In this document: one piece after another, positions 1-7,184 of the stretch | Numbering within the stretch: position 1 is the stretch's first letter | Layout of the letters: the number at the start of each line of letters is the position of its first letter | Source of the DNA: CAYJAZ01 sp964371865 | GTDB taxonomy: Bacteria; Desulfobacterota; Desulfovibrionia; Desulfovibrionales; Desulfovibrionaceae | NCBI GenBank assembly: GCA_964371865.1 | Contig: CAYJOR010000048.1 | Coordinates: 1 to 19,653 of the forward strand | Direction of reading: 5' to 3' | Length of the DNA: 19,653 nucleotides | The notes under the pieces: model-generated | Database searches by the model: none | Told to the model about the DNA's origin: nothing | Seen by the model: the letters and a program-made list of their open reading frames with translations, nothing else | Program-made: the position numbers and the translations under genes

Positions 1-706
1 TGTACGTAACGCTAACGATGCTATTTCCCTTATTCAAACAGCTGATGGTGCTATGCAAGTTATCGATGAAAAACTTATTCGTATGAAAGAATTAGCAGAG
101 CAAGCAGCTACCGGTACTTATGACAGCGTACAACGTGCTATTATCGATTCAGAATACCAACAAATGGCTTCAGAGATTACACGTATCGCGATGGCTACTG
201 AATTCAACAACATTAAACTACTTGATGGTACTTTATCAGGTGTGCATAATGGTGAAGATGTAACATCAGTAGGTGCTTTAAAAGTTCACTTTGGTCCATC
301 GAATAATAGTGCTGAAGATTATTACTATATTGAAATTGATGAAGTAAGTGCTTCTGCATTAGGTCTTGGTAACAGTTCTGCAACTGGTGCTGACGCAGCT
401 GGTCACAACGTTTCAACACAGCACAATGCGCAGCTTGCTCTTGATGCTATCAATGCAGCTATCGTATCAAAAGATAACATTCGTGCACATCTTGGTTCTA
501 CACAAAACCGTTTAGAAAACACTATTTCTAACCTTGAAATTCAAGCTGAAAACCTCACCGCTTCTGAATCTCGTATTCGTGACGTTGACGTTGCAACTGA
601 AATGACTGTTTTCACTAAAAATCAAATTCTTACACAATCAGCTGTTTCAATGCTCGCACAAGCTAACTCAATGCCACAAATGGCGTCACAGCTTATCGGC
701 GGATAA
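1..706 (+). CDS. Flagellin, 3' part (5' end outside window)
   Basis: This is the filament subunit of the bacterial flagellum, exported by the flagellar type III apparatus. The open frame runs from base 2 with no stop upstream; the first visible residues (VRNANDAISLIQTADGAM) are the conserved end of the flagellin N-terminal D0/D1 helix, so the methionine at 53 is internal. About 234 residues are visible. The C-terminal D1/D0 helix is canonical (SRIRDVDVATEM, then a QILTQSA/MLAQAN stretch) and ends in QLIGG. Only about 100 residues separate the conserved halves, so D2/D3 domains are small or missing. Adding the roughly 57 residues normally found before the RNAND motif gives a full length near 290, short for flagellins. 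A hairpin terminator follows at 749-786. Identity is certain; which paralogue (fliC/flaA/flaB type) cannot be told. Confidence 0.97.
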   Translation, partial: VRNANDAISLIQTADGAMQVIDEKLIRMKELAEQAATGTYDSVQRAIIDSEYQQMASEITRIAMATEFNNIKLLDGTLSGVHNGEDVTSVGALKVHFGPSNNSAEDYYYIEIDEVSASALGLGNSSATGADAAGHNVSTQHNAQLALDAINAAIVSKDNIRAHLGSTQNRLENTISNLEIQAENLTASESRIRDVDVATEMTVFTKNQILTQSAVSMLAQANSMPQMASQLIGG

Positions 707-748
707 TAAAAAACAACACTTGATTGTATTGAAAGATATATATCAAAT

Positions 749-786
749 AAAGCCTTCACCTTCACGGGTGAGGGCTTTGTTGTTTT
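749..786 (+). terminator. Rho-independent terminator of the flagellin gene
   Basis: A 12-bp stem (749-760 with 767-778, one G-T wobble position) with a 6-base loop ends in CTTT and is followed by a T-rich run (TTTGTTGTTTT). It lies 43 bases after the flagellin stop. Confidence 0.88.
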
Positions 787-801
787 AAGGTTCTCTGAGC
801 G

Positions 802-843
802 TATAAAAACTCCCTCACAATATTTGTATAACTGCAAGGGAGT
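802..843 (-). terminator. Terminator of the RTX protein gene
   Basis: Arms ACTCCCT (809-815) and AGGGAGT (837-843) pair, with an inner ACAA/TTGT pairing in the loop. Read on the minus strand the stem is followed by TTTTT (805-809) and then TATACG. It lies 23 bases past the stop codon of the minus-strand RTX gene, so flagellin and RTX each have their own terminator in the convergent gap. Confidence 0.75.
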
Positions 844-865
844 ATAGTATTTTCTTAGAAATAGA

Positions 866-3559
866 TTAAGTTAAAGTTATGCCTTCAACGGCTTCATTAA
901 TTTCATCTAGAGTTAATCCACCTGCATCTTGTAAAGTTATTGCGCCGAGTTCAAGGTTGTTATGTTGAATTTTAATTACTAAATCAGAGATAGCATCATC
1001 GCCTAAAGTTCCATCTATTCGCGATAGAGTAAAACTATATTCACTAGAGTTAAAAGCTGAAAGGTCTAGGACATCACCCTCATTTAAATCGAAATCAGTA
1101 ATAATATCGTTAAAGGTATAGCTAGGTAATAAGTCGGAGGGATTTTCTGATGTTGCAAAGTCATTATTCTCGAAGAGAAATGTGTCCTTTCCATTACCAC
1201 CGGTTAGGATGTTATTGCCAGAACCACCGTATATAATATCATTACCCATTCCACCGTCAATTATATCACTTCCTGAACCGCCACGTAGACCATCATTTCC
1301 GCTACCACCATTAATGTAGTCATTTCCGGAGCCTCCAAAGATTAGATCCGTGTCTTCTTCACCATAGATTTTATCGTTTCCTCCACCGCCGTGAGCTATA
1401 TCTATTCCTGAATTACTTTCATCACTTATTTTTAGGGCATTATCTTCAACGTCATAGAGTTGACTTTTATCGTTTCCAGTCATGAATTTATTTAAGGCTC
1501 TTTCTGCACTAGCTTCGTGAATATCTAGATTTGGTGCGTCTATAGCCTCATAAGCACTACCTAGAAGAATAGCGTCATCTCCGGCGCCAAGCCATACATG
1601 ATCGTTGCCTGAACCTGCGTCTACATAAACATTTTCTAAATCAAAAGGAGTGCTATCCATGTAGTTTTCTACTACGGGTGATTCTGGTTTGTTATCTGCA
1701 TCATAGCCTCGTGTATCTGAAACTTGTATGCTGTGTTGACCATATGAAAATATTTTTATAGTATCATTATAATTACCTGTATTTATAACTAAATCATAAT
1801 CATCAGGGTTTGGGGGAGTGGGATGAACACTCGTTCCTGTGTCGCCACCAGAACCTGAATCTCCACCATCTGTTCCTGTGTCATTAATCTCTGGTTTGGC
1901 TATGATTGTATGATTTGCTATGTCGCCGTCTTTATCCGTTATTTGTATGTTTAATTCGCGTTCTTCGTTTGCTTCAAAAGATAGAGCCCATTTACCGTTT
2001 GCATCTTTTTCTAATGTAATATCGCCCATTTTTATGGTTTCATTAGTGGAATCGTATTCAACATCTGAACCGCTCCATTGTTGATTTTCTTCGTTCCATG
2101 TCGCTACAAAGTAATCTGCTGTGTCATCTTTAGGGATAATGATTTGATTTATACCATCGCCACCAAAATCAAGGTCAAGAGTAACTTTTGCTATGTTATT
2201 TTCAACGATAGCTTGCGATGTATTCGGATTAGAATCTGTATTTGTAGTGTCAGAAACACTTGATATTGTTGGACCGTCATCTTGAATGCTTATATTGATT
2301 TGTGTTTTTGCGCCTTCAGTAGAATCACTAGCTTCTTCAGCATCTTGAATAGTTACATCAAAAGATTCCACATTAGAAGCTATTTCATTAGGATTAGTAG
2401 AACTATCATGCTTTAGATATGGTTTTGTTTGCTCATAAGTATAAGTTAGAGTGAATTCGCCAGTTTCAGTATCGAAGTCAAGATTAGTATCTACTTTTAA
2501 ATTTCCGTAACCTTCAAGATTATTAATACTAGAGTCATTTCCATCTGTTGGTTCAAGGGTAAATGCTCCTGTAGGAGATTTTACAACAATAAAAGCTGTA
2601 TCACCTATAGTGATTTTTCCACCATCCATAGAGTCTTCTGATGTGAAAATTATTTGAGCTGTTTCATTTTTGCTAAAAGAGTCATCACTTGTAATATTTG
2701 TATTTGTTACAAATTCTGGAGGGGCAGATGAATCAGGTGGAGTGCTAGGATTAGGTATAACAACTGTTGGGATTTCATTATCAGTTGGTGGGTTTGGAAT
2801 ATCAGGTTCAGGGGCAGTAGGTGGATTTACAGGAGGTTTAGTGTCAGAAGGGGGAGATGGATCTGCTGGTGGATCTGTTGAAGGGGTAGGGGTATCTGGA
2901 GCAGTAGAAGTGTCAGGAGTAATTGAAGGAGGAACGACTGGCGGCGGCGGAGCAATTTCTGAGGGAGCAATAATCGGTGGAGTAGGTGGATTTACTGTAG
3001 GTGGAGTGCTTGGTTCTGACGGAGTAGTTATGCTAGGAATTTGATCAGGTATAAATTCTGCAGAAAAATCTTTGTCTTGATAGAAACTACCACCGCTTGA
3101 CTGAGGCTGAGTTGTCTCGTCAGTGGATTCGCCACCGTCAGCATCTGTAAGAAGAGGGTCAACAGTGTATTCGGATTCACCTAAAAGTCCGCCTAAAGAA
3201 TCTGTGCCGTCTGCAAGTTCTTGAGTTTGCCTTGTAAGGATGTTTCTTTGGCTATAAAACTGTGCATAACCGAGAGTTGGCATAAGTTCAGGGTCAAAAG
3301 CACTGAAGAAATCAGTGCCGGCAACAAGATTGCCGTCAAGTATAAAATTGGGTAAAAATTCTTCATGGTAGACAGCATAGAAGTCATCAAGCACAATTGT
3401 AGAATCTTGCGCTTCAAAGTAAATTTCTAATCTATCATCAATTTTTTCAAAGATTGCTTCATCTAGAAAAAAGTCTAAGGTATATTCAATAGTTGTATCG
3501 TCAATAAGAAAAACGACACTTTCGCCTGCCGATGGAATTGATAAATTTAAAGCTGCCAT
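866..3559 (-). CDS. Type I-secreted RTX (Ca2+-binding) surface protein
   Basis: Probably a large secreted or surface-attached protein exported in one step by a type I (ABC/MFP/TolC) system. I chose the ATG at 3559 because GAGG sits 7 bases ahead of it; an ATG six codons upstream (3577) lacks such a site. That gives 897 residues. The order is: an acidic, aromatic-rich N-terminal module (about 1-110; FFLDEA, DDFYAVYHEEF and DPELMP-like stretches) resembling the start of Desulfovibrio type I substrates; a Ser/Gly-rich part; a Pro/Thr/Ser-rich linker (about 170-285); an Ig-like T1SS repeat ending in DDGPTISS; then GGxGNDxIxGG nonapeptides (about 724-794), which form Ca2+-binding beta-rolls; and a C-terminal export domain (DIITDFDLNEGDVLDLSAF). 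No transporter genes are nearby. No TAAG/PAAG LapG-type cleavage site is seen. Adhesin is the best guess; no enzymatic domain is recognised. Confidence 0.9.
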   Translation of the reverse strand: MAALNLSIPSAGESVVFLIDDTTIEYTLDFFLDEAIFEKIDDRLEIYFEAQDSTIVLDDFYAVYHEEFLPNFILDGNLVAGTDFFSAFDPELMPTLGYAQFYSQRNILTRQTQELADGTDSLGGLLGESEYTVDPLLTDADGGESTDETTQPQSSGGSFYQDKDFSAEFIPDQIPSITTPSEPSTPPTVNPPTPPIIAPSEIAPPPPVVPPSITPDTSTAPDTPTPSTDPPADPSPPSDTKPPVNPPTAPEPDIPNPPTDNEIPTVVIPNPSTPPDSSAPPEFVTNTNITSDDSFSKNETAQIIFTSEDSMDGGKITIGDTAFIVVKSPTGAFTLEPTDGNDSSINNLEGYGNLKVDTNLDFDTETGEFTLTYTYEQTKPYLKHDSSTNPNEIASNVESFDVTIQDAEEASDSTEGAKTQINISIQDDGPTISSVSDTTNTDSNPNTSQAIVENNIAKVTLDLDFGGDGINQIIIPKDDTADYFVATWNEENQQWSGSDVEYDSTNETIKMGDITLEKDANGKWALSFEANEERELNIQITDKDGDIANHTIIAKPEINDTGTDGGDSGSGGDTGTSVHPTPPNPDDYDLVINTGNYNDTIKIFSYGQHSIQVSDTRGYDADNKPESPVVENYMDSTPFDLENVYVDAGSGNDHVWLGAGDDAILLGSAYEAIDAPNLDIHEASAERALNKFMTGNDKSQLYDVEDNALKISDESNSGIDIAHGGGGNDKIYGEEDTDLIFGGSGNDYINGGSGNDGLRGGSGSDIIDGGMGNDIIYGGSGNNILTGGNGKDTFLFENNDFATSENPSDLLPSYTFNDIITDFDLNEGDVLDLSAFNSSEYSFTLSRIDGTLGDDAISDLVIKIQHNNLELGAITLQDAGGLTLDEINEAVEGITLT
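1183..1392 (-). repeat. RTX nonapeptide repeat block
   Basis: Within the RTX gene this stretch encodes about seven tandem copies of the GGxGxDxUx pattern (for example GGSGNDYIN, GGSGSDIID, GGMGNDIIY, GGNGKDTFL), with one degenerate copy (GEEDTDLIF). Copies vary at the DNA level, so this is an old protein repeat and not a fresh DNA duplication. Confidence 0.9.
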
Positions 3560-3896
3560 AATAACCTCTAAGAACATTTTTCAATAGTTGAAAGCACACC
3601 CTAGGTATCTATAACTATAGAAAAATTAGTACGTTAAAATTTCCGTGCTGTAAAAATAAAAAACTACATAGAGTAAAAATTACCTATTACGAATAATTTT
3701 ATGTTATATTAATAAAATATAACTATATAATATTAACAAAAAATATAGCACTATTTAACTAAAAGTCAATAAAAATTATTATAAAATAAGATTTCTGCAT
3801 AATTACTGAACATTTTATTGAGAAAAGCTAGTAATTTTCTTTTTACTTTAGTGTTGCTTTCTAACTTATTGATATTCCAGTAAATGGTTTTTAGGG

Positions 3897-3921
3897 AAGG
3901 GGGAGAGCTCGAGAGGGGGAA
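3897..3921. repeat. Perfect purine-rich mirror repeat
   Basis: The 25 bases centred on T3909 read the same forwards and backwards on one strand (AAGGGGGAGAG, CTC, GAGAGGGGGAA). Apart from the central CTC, every base is a purine. Mirror-symmetric purine tracts are the classical substrate for intramolecular triplex (H-DNA). The right half doubles as the start of the adjacent hairpin. Confidence 0.8.
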
Positions 3922-3959
3922 ACCCCGTTTTTGATTCAAAAACGTGGTTTCCCCCTCTC
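3911..3959 (-). terminator. Long GC-rich hairpin, possible terminator of the oxidoreductase operon
   Basis: Arms 3911-3932 and 3938-3959 are complementary at 21 of 22 positions (the one mismatch is C3925/T3945), with the 5-base loop GATTC. The hairpin lies 52 bases past the oxidoreductase stop on the minus strand. Neither side has a clean T-run after the stem, so a classic rho-independent terminator is not proved. It could instead be an mRNA 3'-end stabiliser, a REP-like element, or a member of a dispersed hairpin family. No second copy is in this window. Confidence 0.6.
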
Positions 3960-4011
3960 AAGATAGCAAATTAGATTCATGTGCTCTAGGTATATATTAT
4001 AAAGTTTCTTT

Positions 4012-4995
4012 CTAATCGTTAGGGAAAACTATATTTGCAGATTTTCTTGCTTCTTCTAAAGTTTCCATGACTTTAACACTATGTTCTAGTAAGCTGTAAC
4101 ACGTAGTTTTATCGTCAGAAGAGAAGATATTCTCAAAAGCAATCCACTCATTCATCATGCGGGCATCATATTTTTCATAGTCGAAATATTCTATATCGTT
4201 ACCTATACAGATTTTACCATTTCTGCATGTATTTGTTCCGCTGTTTAGATGAATATATCCTTTTTCTCCTTGAATTGAGATAAAGCTATCACTTGTTGAA
4301 TCTTTAGCGGCTATACATACACCGTGAAAATCTTCATAACTAAGGCTTACTATGCCTGAAGTATCTACTCCGCTATGCCCTATATTGGCAAGGTATTGAG
4401 TAACGAGGGGCTTTCCAAAAAGACCTATAACAAAATGTAGATTGTAGATATTTAAATCGTAGAGAGTTCCACCACATGATTCTAGACGAAACACAGGTTC
4501 TGTTTCACCTTGTAGATATTGAGGATATCTGCTTGATATTTTAGAAAAGTTCGCTTGTACTATCTTAATTTTTCCTATTCTATGCAGATTATCTTTCACG
4601 TATTGGAAATTAGGAGAATACATAACTGTAATAGCTTCAAATAAAAATAAATTTTTCTCTATAGCAAGATTTTTTAATTCTTCTGTTTCTCTTGCTAGTG
4701 ATGTAAATGGTTTTTCACAGATTACATGTTTATTAGCGGATAAAGCTTTTTTTACGTAGTCGAAATGAACATTGTTTGAAACTGCTATATAAATGAAATC
4801 TATATTTTCATCGAGTAGAACTTGGTCATAATCAGTATAAACTTTATCAATATTGAACTTTTCGGCTAATACCTTGGCCTTAGAAATGCTTTTTTCTCGT
4901 GAACAGATTGCAACACATTCAATATTAGGTACATTTTGTATTGTCTGCAATCCATCATGAGCAATCATGCCATTTCCAATAACAGCTATTTTCAT
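4012..4995 (-). CDS. Gfo/Idh/MocA-family NAD(P)-dependent oxidoreductase
   Basis: A 327-residue dehydrogenase of the family that oxidises or reduces sugars, inositols and related polyols with NAD(P). The N-terminal Rossmann fold opens with KIAVIGNGMIA (GxGxxA-like). The hallmark EKP motif is present as CEKPFT near residue 95. The C-terminal domain carries GGTLYDLNIYNLHF, the DxGxY/H signature region, with Asn in place of Gly. This Tyr-type variant belongs to the dihydrodiol-dehydrogenase-like branch; I associate the DLNIYN form with Firmicutes enzymes, so transfer is possible but untested. AAAAGGGA precedes the ATG. The gene starts 28 bases after the diguanylate cyclase stop, so the two are probably co-transcribed. 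The substrate is unknown; no other sugar-pathway gene is adjacent. Confidence 0.9.
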   Translation of the reverse strand: MKIAVIGNGMIAHDGLQTIQNVPNIECVAICSREKSISKAKVLAEKFNIDKVYTDYDQVLLDENIDFIYIAVSNNVHFDYVKKALSANKHVICEKPFTSLARETEELKNLAIEKNLFLFEAITVMYSPNFQYVKDNLHRIGKIKIVQANFSKISSRYPQYLQGETEPVFRLESCGGTLYDLNIYNLHFVIGLFGKPLVTQYLANIGHSGVDTSGIVSLSYEDFHGVCIAAKDSTSDSFISIQGEKGYIHLNSGTNTCRNGKICIGNDIEYFDYEKYDARMMNEWIAFENIFSSDDKTTCYSLLEHSVKVMETLEEARKSANIVFPND

Positions 4996-5023
4996 ATTTT
5001 TCCCTTTTGCTTTTTATTATATT

Positions 5024-6934
5024 TTATTTTCTATCTTCAATACTATCAATATCGGTTCTTTGCGATTTATAATCTATATCCGTGTTTCCATCGAAGAATT
5101 GAAAATTATTTTTCCCTTTCTTCTTGGCTGAATAGAGAGCAACGTCAGCATGATGATAAAGTGATTCAAACATGTCCGCGTGAATAGGATAAATAGCAAT
5201 TCCCATACTTACAGAAATTTTAACACTTTTTCCATCTTTTTCGTAAACTTTATTGAAAAAATTTCTTATTGCAGTACATTTATCAATAATGAGTTGTTCA
5301 GATTTTATATCGTTCATAAAGACGAAAAATTCATCACCACCTATTCTGCCTACAATGTCGTTATGACGGAAACTCGCTTTTAGGTAATCAGCAAGTTCTT
5401 TTATAACTTTATCGCCGTACTGATGCCCGAAAGTATCGTTCAGCATTTTAAAGTTATCTAAATCAATAATAATAAGGCTGTGCTGATCTTTTTCCGGATT
5501 AGCTTTTTCAATAGTGTTTGCGATAAGAGCTTCTGTAGTGCCTTTATTGTATATCTGGGTTAGGGAATCTAGTTCAGACATTTTTTTCAATAATGCAGCT
5601 TCTTTTTCTTGTTCGTCAATATTTTCTAAGAAACCGATTGCTTTATCGTAGAAATCTTTATTTTTTCCTGTAGCAATGGGTACAGCAGAGAAAATATACC
5701 ACTGATAAACATCATCACTATGGAGTAAGCGCAATTTTATATCAGATGCTTGGTGACCATTTTTTAGTTTATCAATGGCGCTTTGAGAAATTGGTACATC
5801 TTCAGGAAAAATATATCTACGGAAAATACTTCGATTATGGAAAAAAGCATTAGAGCTTCCGCTAAGAACTTCATGTAATTTTCCTGTGATTTTTACTGTA
5901 TCGTTAGTAAAATCCCATTCGAGTATATTCTTTTTAGTTTGTTCGGAAACGAATCTAAAGTTTTTTTCATTTGTTTCTGCAAACTTCTTTAAATCTCTTT
6001 GTGATTTATATGTCCAAGCGATTAAAACAAAAGCAACTAAAGCAAGATTTATAACTAAAATAACGGAGGTTAGTATATCTTCCTCTAGTCTTTCTTGAAT
6101 GATATCCTGAGGAACAACTACAAACATAATCCATTTATTTATATTTACGGGAGTATAATAAGCAGCACGTTCATTGGCGTCAACAATATAACGAACTAAA
6201 CCTTCTTTTCTTTCCGTAAAAGCTTTTCTTACATCTTCACGATCGTAGCCTTCAACAACATCAACTGTATTAAGAGCATCAATAAAGCTGATATCCATAA
6301 GGAGCATAAGTTCACTTTCAGATGCAGCTAAATAGCGACCGTCTGAATCAATAAGATTAAAGTATCCACCAACATTATAAAATATTTTGTTGAAAATTTG
6401 TGAGAGTGTTTCACTTTTTAATATTCCAACTAGATAAACCTCTAAGGAAGCATTTTCATTGAAGAGGGGAACATTTATTGAAATTGAAAGTGTACCTATA
6501 TGTCTATCATGATAAAGATCGCTGATATAGATTTCATTATTTTTCATTTTATCAGTGAATTCGTAATCACTCTGTACCATTTTACCGGCACTTGAAACGT
6601 ATGAAGTGCCATCAGGATAGACGAGGGCAATACAAGAGAAATCTTCTAGAGTAACTAGGTCATTGACTGATTCAATAATTTTTTCTGTATTATAATGATT
6701 ATTTTTGAAAGATTCAGCAGTAATTTTTAAGAAATTTGTATATTTATCTAAAGTTAATTCAACAGAGTTTGCATTATTGCGTGCAACAGCACCAAGCATA
6801 TCATCAAAATCTGCAATTTCGTTGTCGTTCATACGCAAGATAAAGAAAGCACCTGATGTGACAATCCAAATCAGGAGTAGAGAAAAAAGTATAAAGTTTT
6901 TCAAGCTCATATGTTTTTGCAGTAGTTTTTGCAA
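5024..6934 (-). CDS. Membrane-bound diguanylate cyclase (Cache-PAS-GGDEF), TTG start
   Basis: Makes the second messenger c-di-GMP from two GTP at the inner membrane. Of 636 residues, a membrane helix at about 13-34 leads into a periplasmic dCache-like sensor (about 40-280). A second helix follows (about 287-308), then a PAS_3-like domain (about 328-440; typical WYIFSAVPI and IGFLENID strands) and a GGDEF domain (about 452-615). The active-site loop GGDEF is intact at 532-536, metal-site DLDNFK starts at 491, and an RxxD inhibitory I-site (R523-D526) sits just before it, so product inhibition is expected. No EAL domain. The start is TTG at 6934: AAGGAG lies 7 bases ahead, whereas the next ATG (6910) has no site at useful distance. 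A TTGACA promoter lies upstream and the oxidoreductase gene 28 bases downstream. The sensor ligand is unknown; such Cache domains often bind small metabolites. Confidence 0.95.
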   Translation of the reverse strand: MQKLLQKHMSLKNFILFSLLLIWIVTSGAFFILRMNDNEIADFDDMLGAVARNNANSVELTLDKYTNFLKITAESFKNNHYNTEKIIESVNDLVTLEDFSCIALVYPDGTSYVSSAGKMVQSDYEFTDKMKNNEIYISDLYHDRHIGTLSISINVPLFNENASLEVYLVGILKSETLSQIFNKIFYNVGGYFNLIDSDGRYLAASESELMLLMDISFIDALNTVDVVEGYDREDVRKAFTERKEGLVRYIVDANERAAYYTPVNINKWIMFVVVPQDIIQERLEEDILTSVILVINLALVAFVLIAWTYKSQRDLKKFAETNEKNFRFVSEQTKKNILEWDFTNDTVKITGKLHEVLSGSSNAFFHNRSIFRRYIFPEDVPISQSAIDKLKNGHQASDIKLRLLHSDDVYQWYIFSAVPIATGKNKDFYDKAIGFLENIDEQEKEAALLKKMSELDSLTQIYNKGTTEALIANTIEKANPEKDQHSLIIIDLDNFKMLNDTFGHQYGDKVIKELADYLKASFRHNDIVGRIGGDEFFVFMNDIKSEQLIIDKCTAIRNFFNKVYEKDGKSVKISVSMGIAIYPIHADMFESLYHHADVALYSAKKKGKNNFQFFDGNTDIDYKSQRTDIDSIEDRK

Positions 6935-6993
6935 ATTTTAGCTCCTTATGAAATAACTTCCATATATAACGAAAACATTCAACTCTAGTTTAG

Positions 6994-7022
6994 ATAATGC
7001 GTAGTTTTTGTTTTTTTGTCAA
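6994..7022 (-). promoter_or_regulatory. Sigma-70 promoter for the diguanylate cyclase operon
   Basis: On the minus strand a perfect -35 TTGACA (7022-7017) is followed, after 17 bases, by CATTAT (6999-6994; 4 of 6 match TATAAT). The spacer is A-rich. Transcription would start near 6987, giving a leader of about 50 bases before the TTG start. Confidence 0.65.
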
Positions 7023-7135
7023 GTAAGCAAAATTTGATAAAATAGTATAAAAATACTTATTAGGTATTTGTTATATGGTTTTATTTATCATGATTTATGC
7101 TTAAATTTTAGTATGAAAAAAATAATAAATTATAA

Positions 7136-7174
7136 AAAAGGGAAATCAATTTTTTGTAATTTGATTTCCCTTTT
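7136..7174 (-). terminator. Terminator of the AGCS symporter gene
   Basis: A perfect 14-bp stem (7136-7149 with 7161-7174) and an 11-base loop begin 10 bases past the symporter stop codon. On the minus strand the stem runs into TTTTTTATA. The other flank is also T-rich, so it could work in both directions. Confidence 0.88.
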
Positions 7175-7184
7175 ATTTTATATC

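Larger units (their letters stand above)
3560..4011. other. 450-bp AT-rich spacer: RTX leader and oxidoreductase 3' region
   Basis: No coding region or RNA gene is seen. On the minus strand this is the 3' region of the oxidoreductase gene and the 5' region of the RTX gene. Near the RTX start there is a small inverted repeat, TTTCAA-TAG-TTGAAA (3579-3593), and a weak promoter-like pair (TTTACA, 17 bases, TACTAA on the minus strand, around 3620-3650). The middle (3660-3860) is nearly pure A/T. Near the oxidoreductase end lies the GC-rich hairpin and mirror repeat, listed separately. Confidence 0.6.

Noticed and set aside
1183..1392. Regular repeat pattern that might suggest a CRISPR or DNA tandem array
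   Set aside because: The period is 27 bases, in frame, and encodes RTX nonapeptides; there are no unique spacers.
2670..3044. Gly/Val-rich open frame on the plus strand opposite the RTX gene
   Set aside because: It is the mirror image of the Pro/Thr/Ser-rich linker codons of the RTX gene; no ribosome site and composition explained by the opposite strand.
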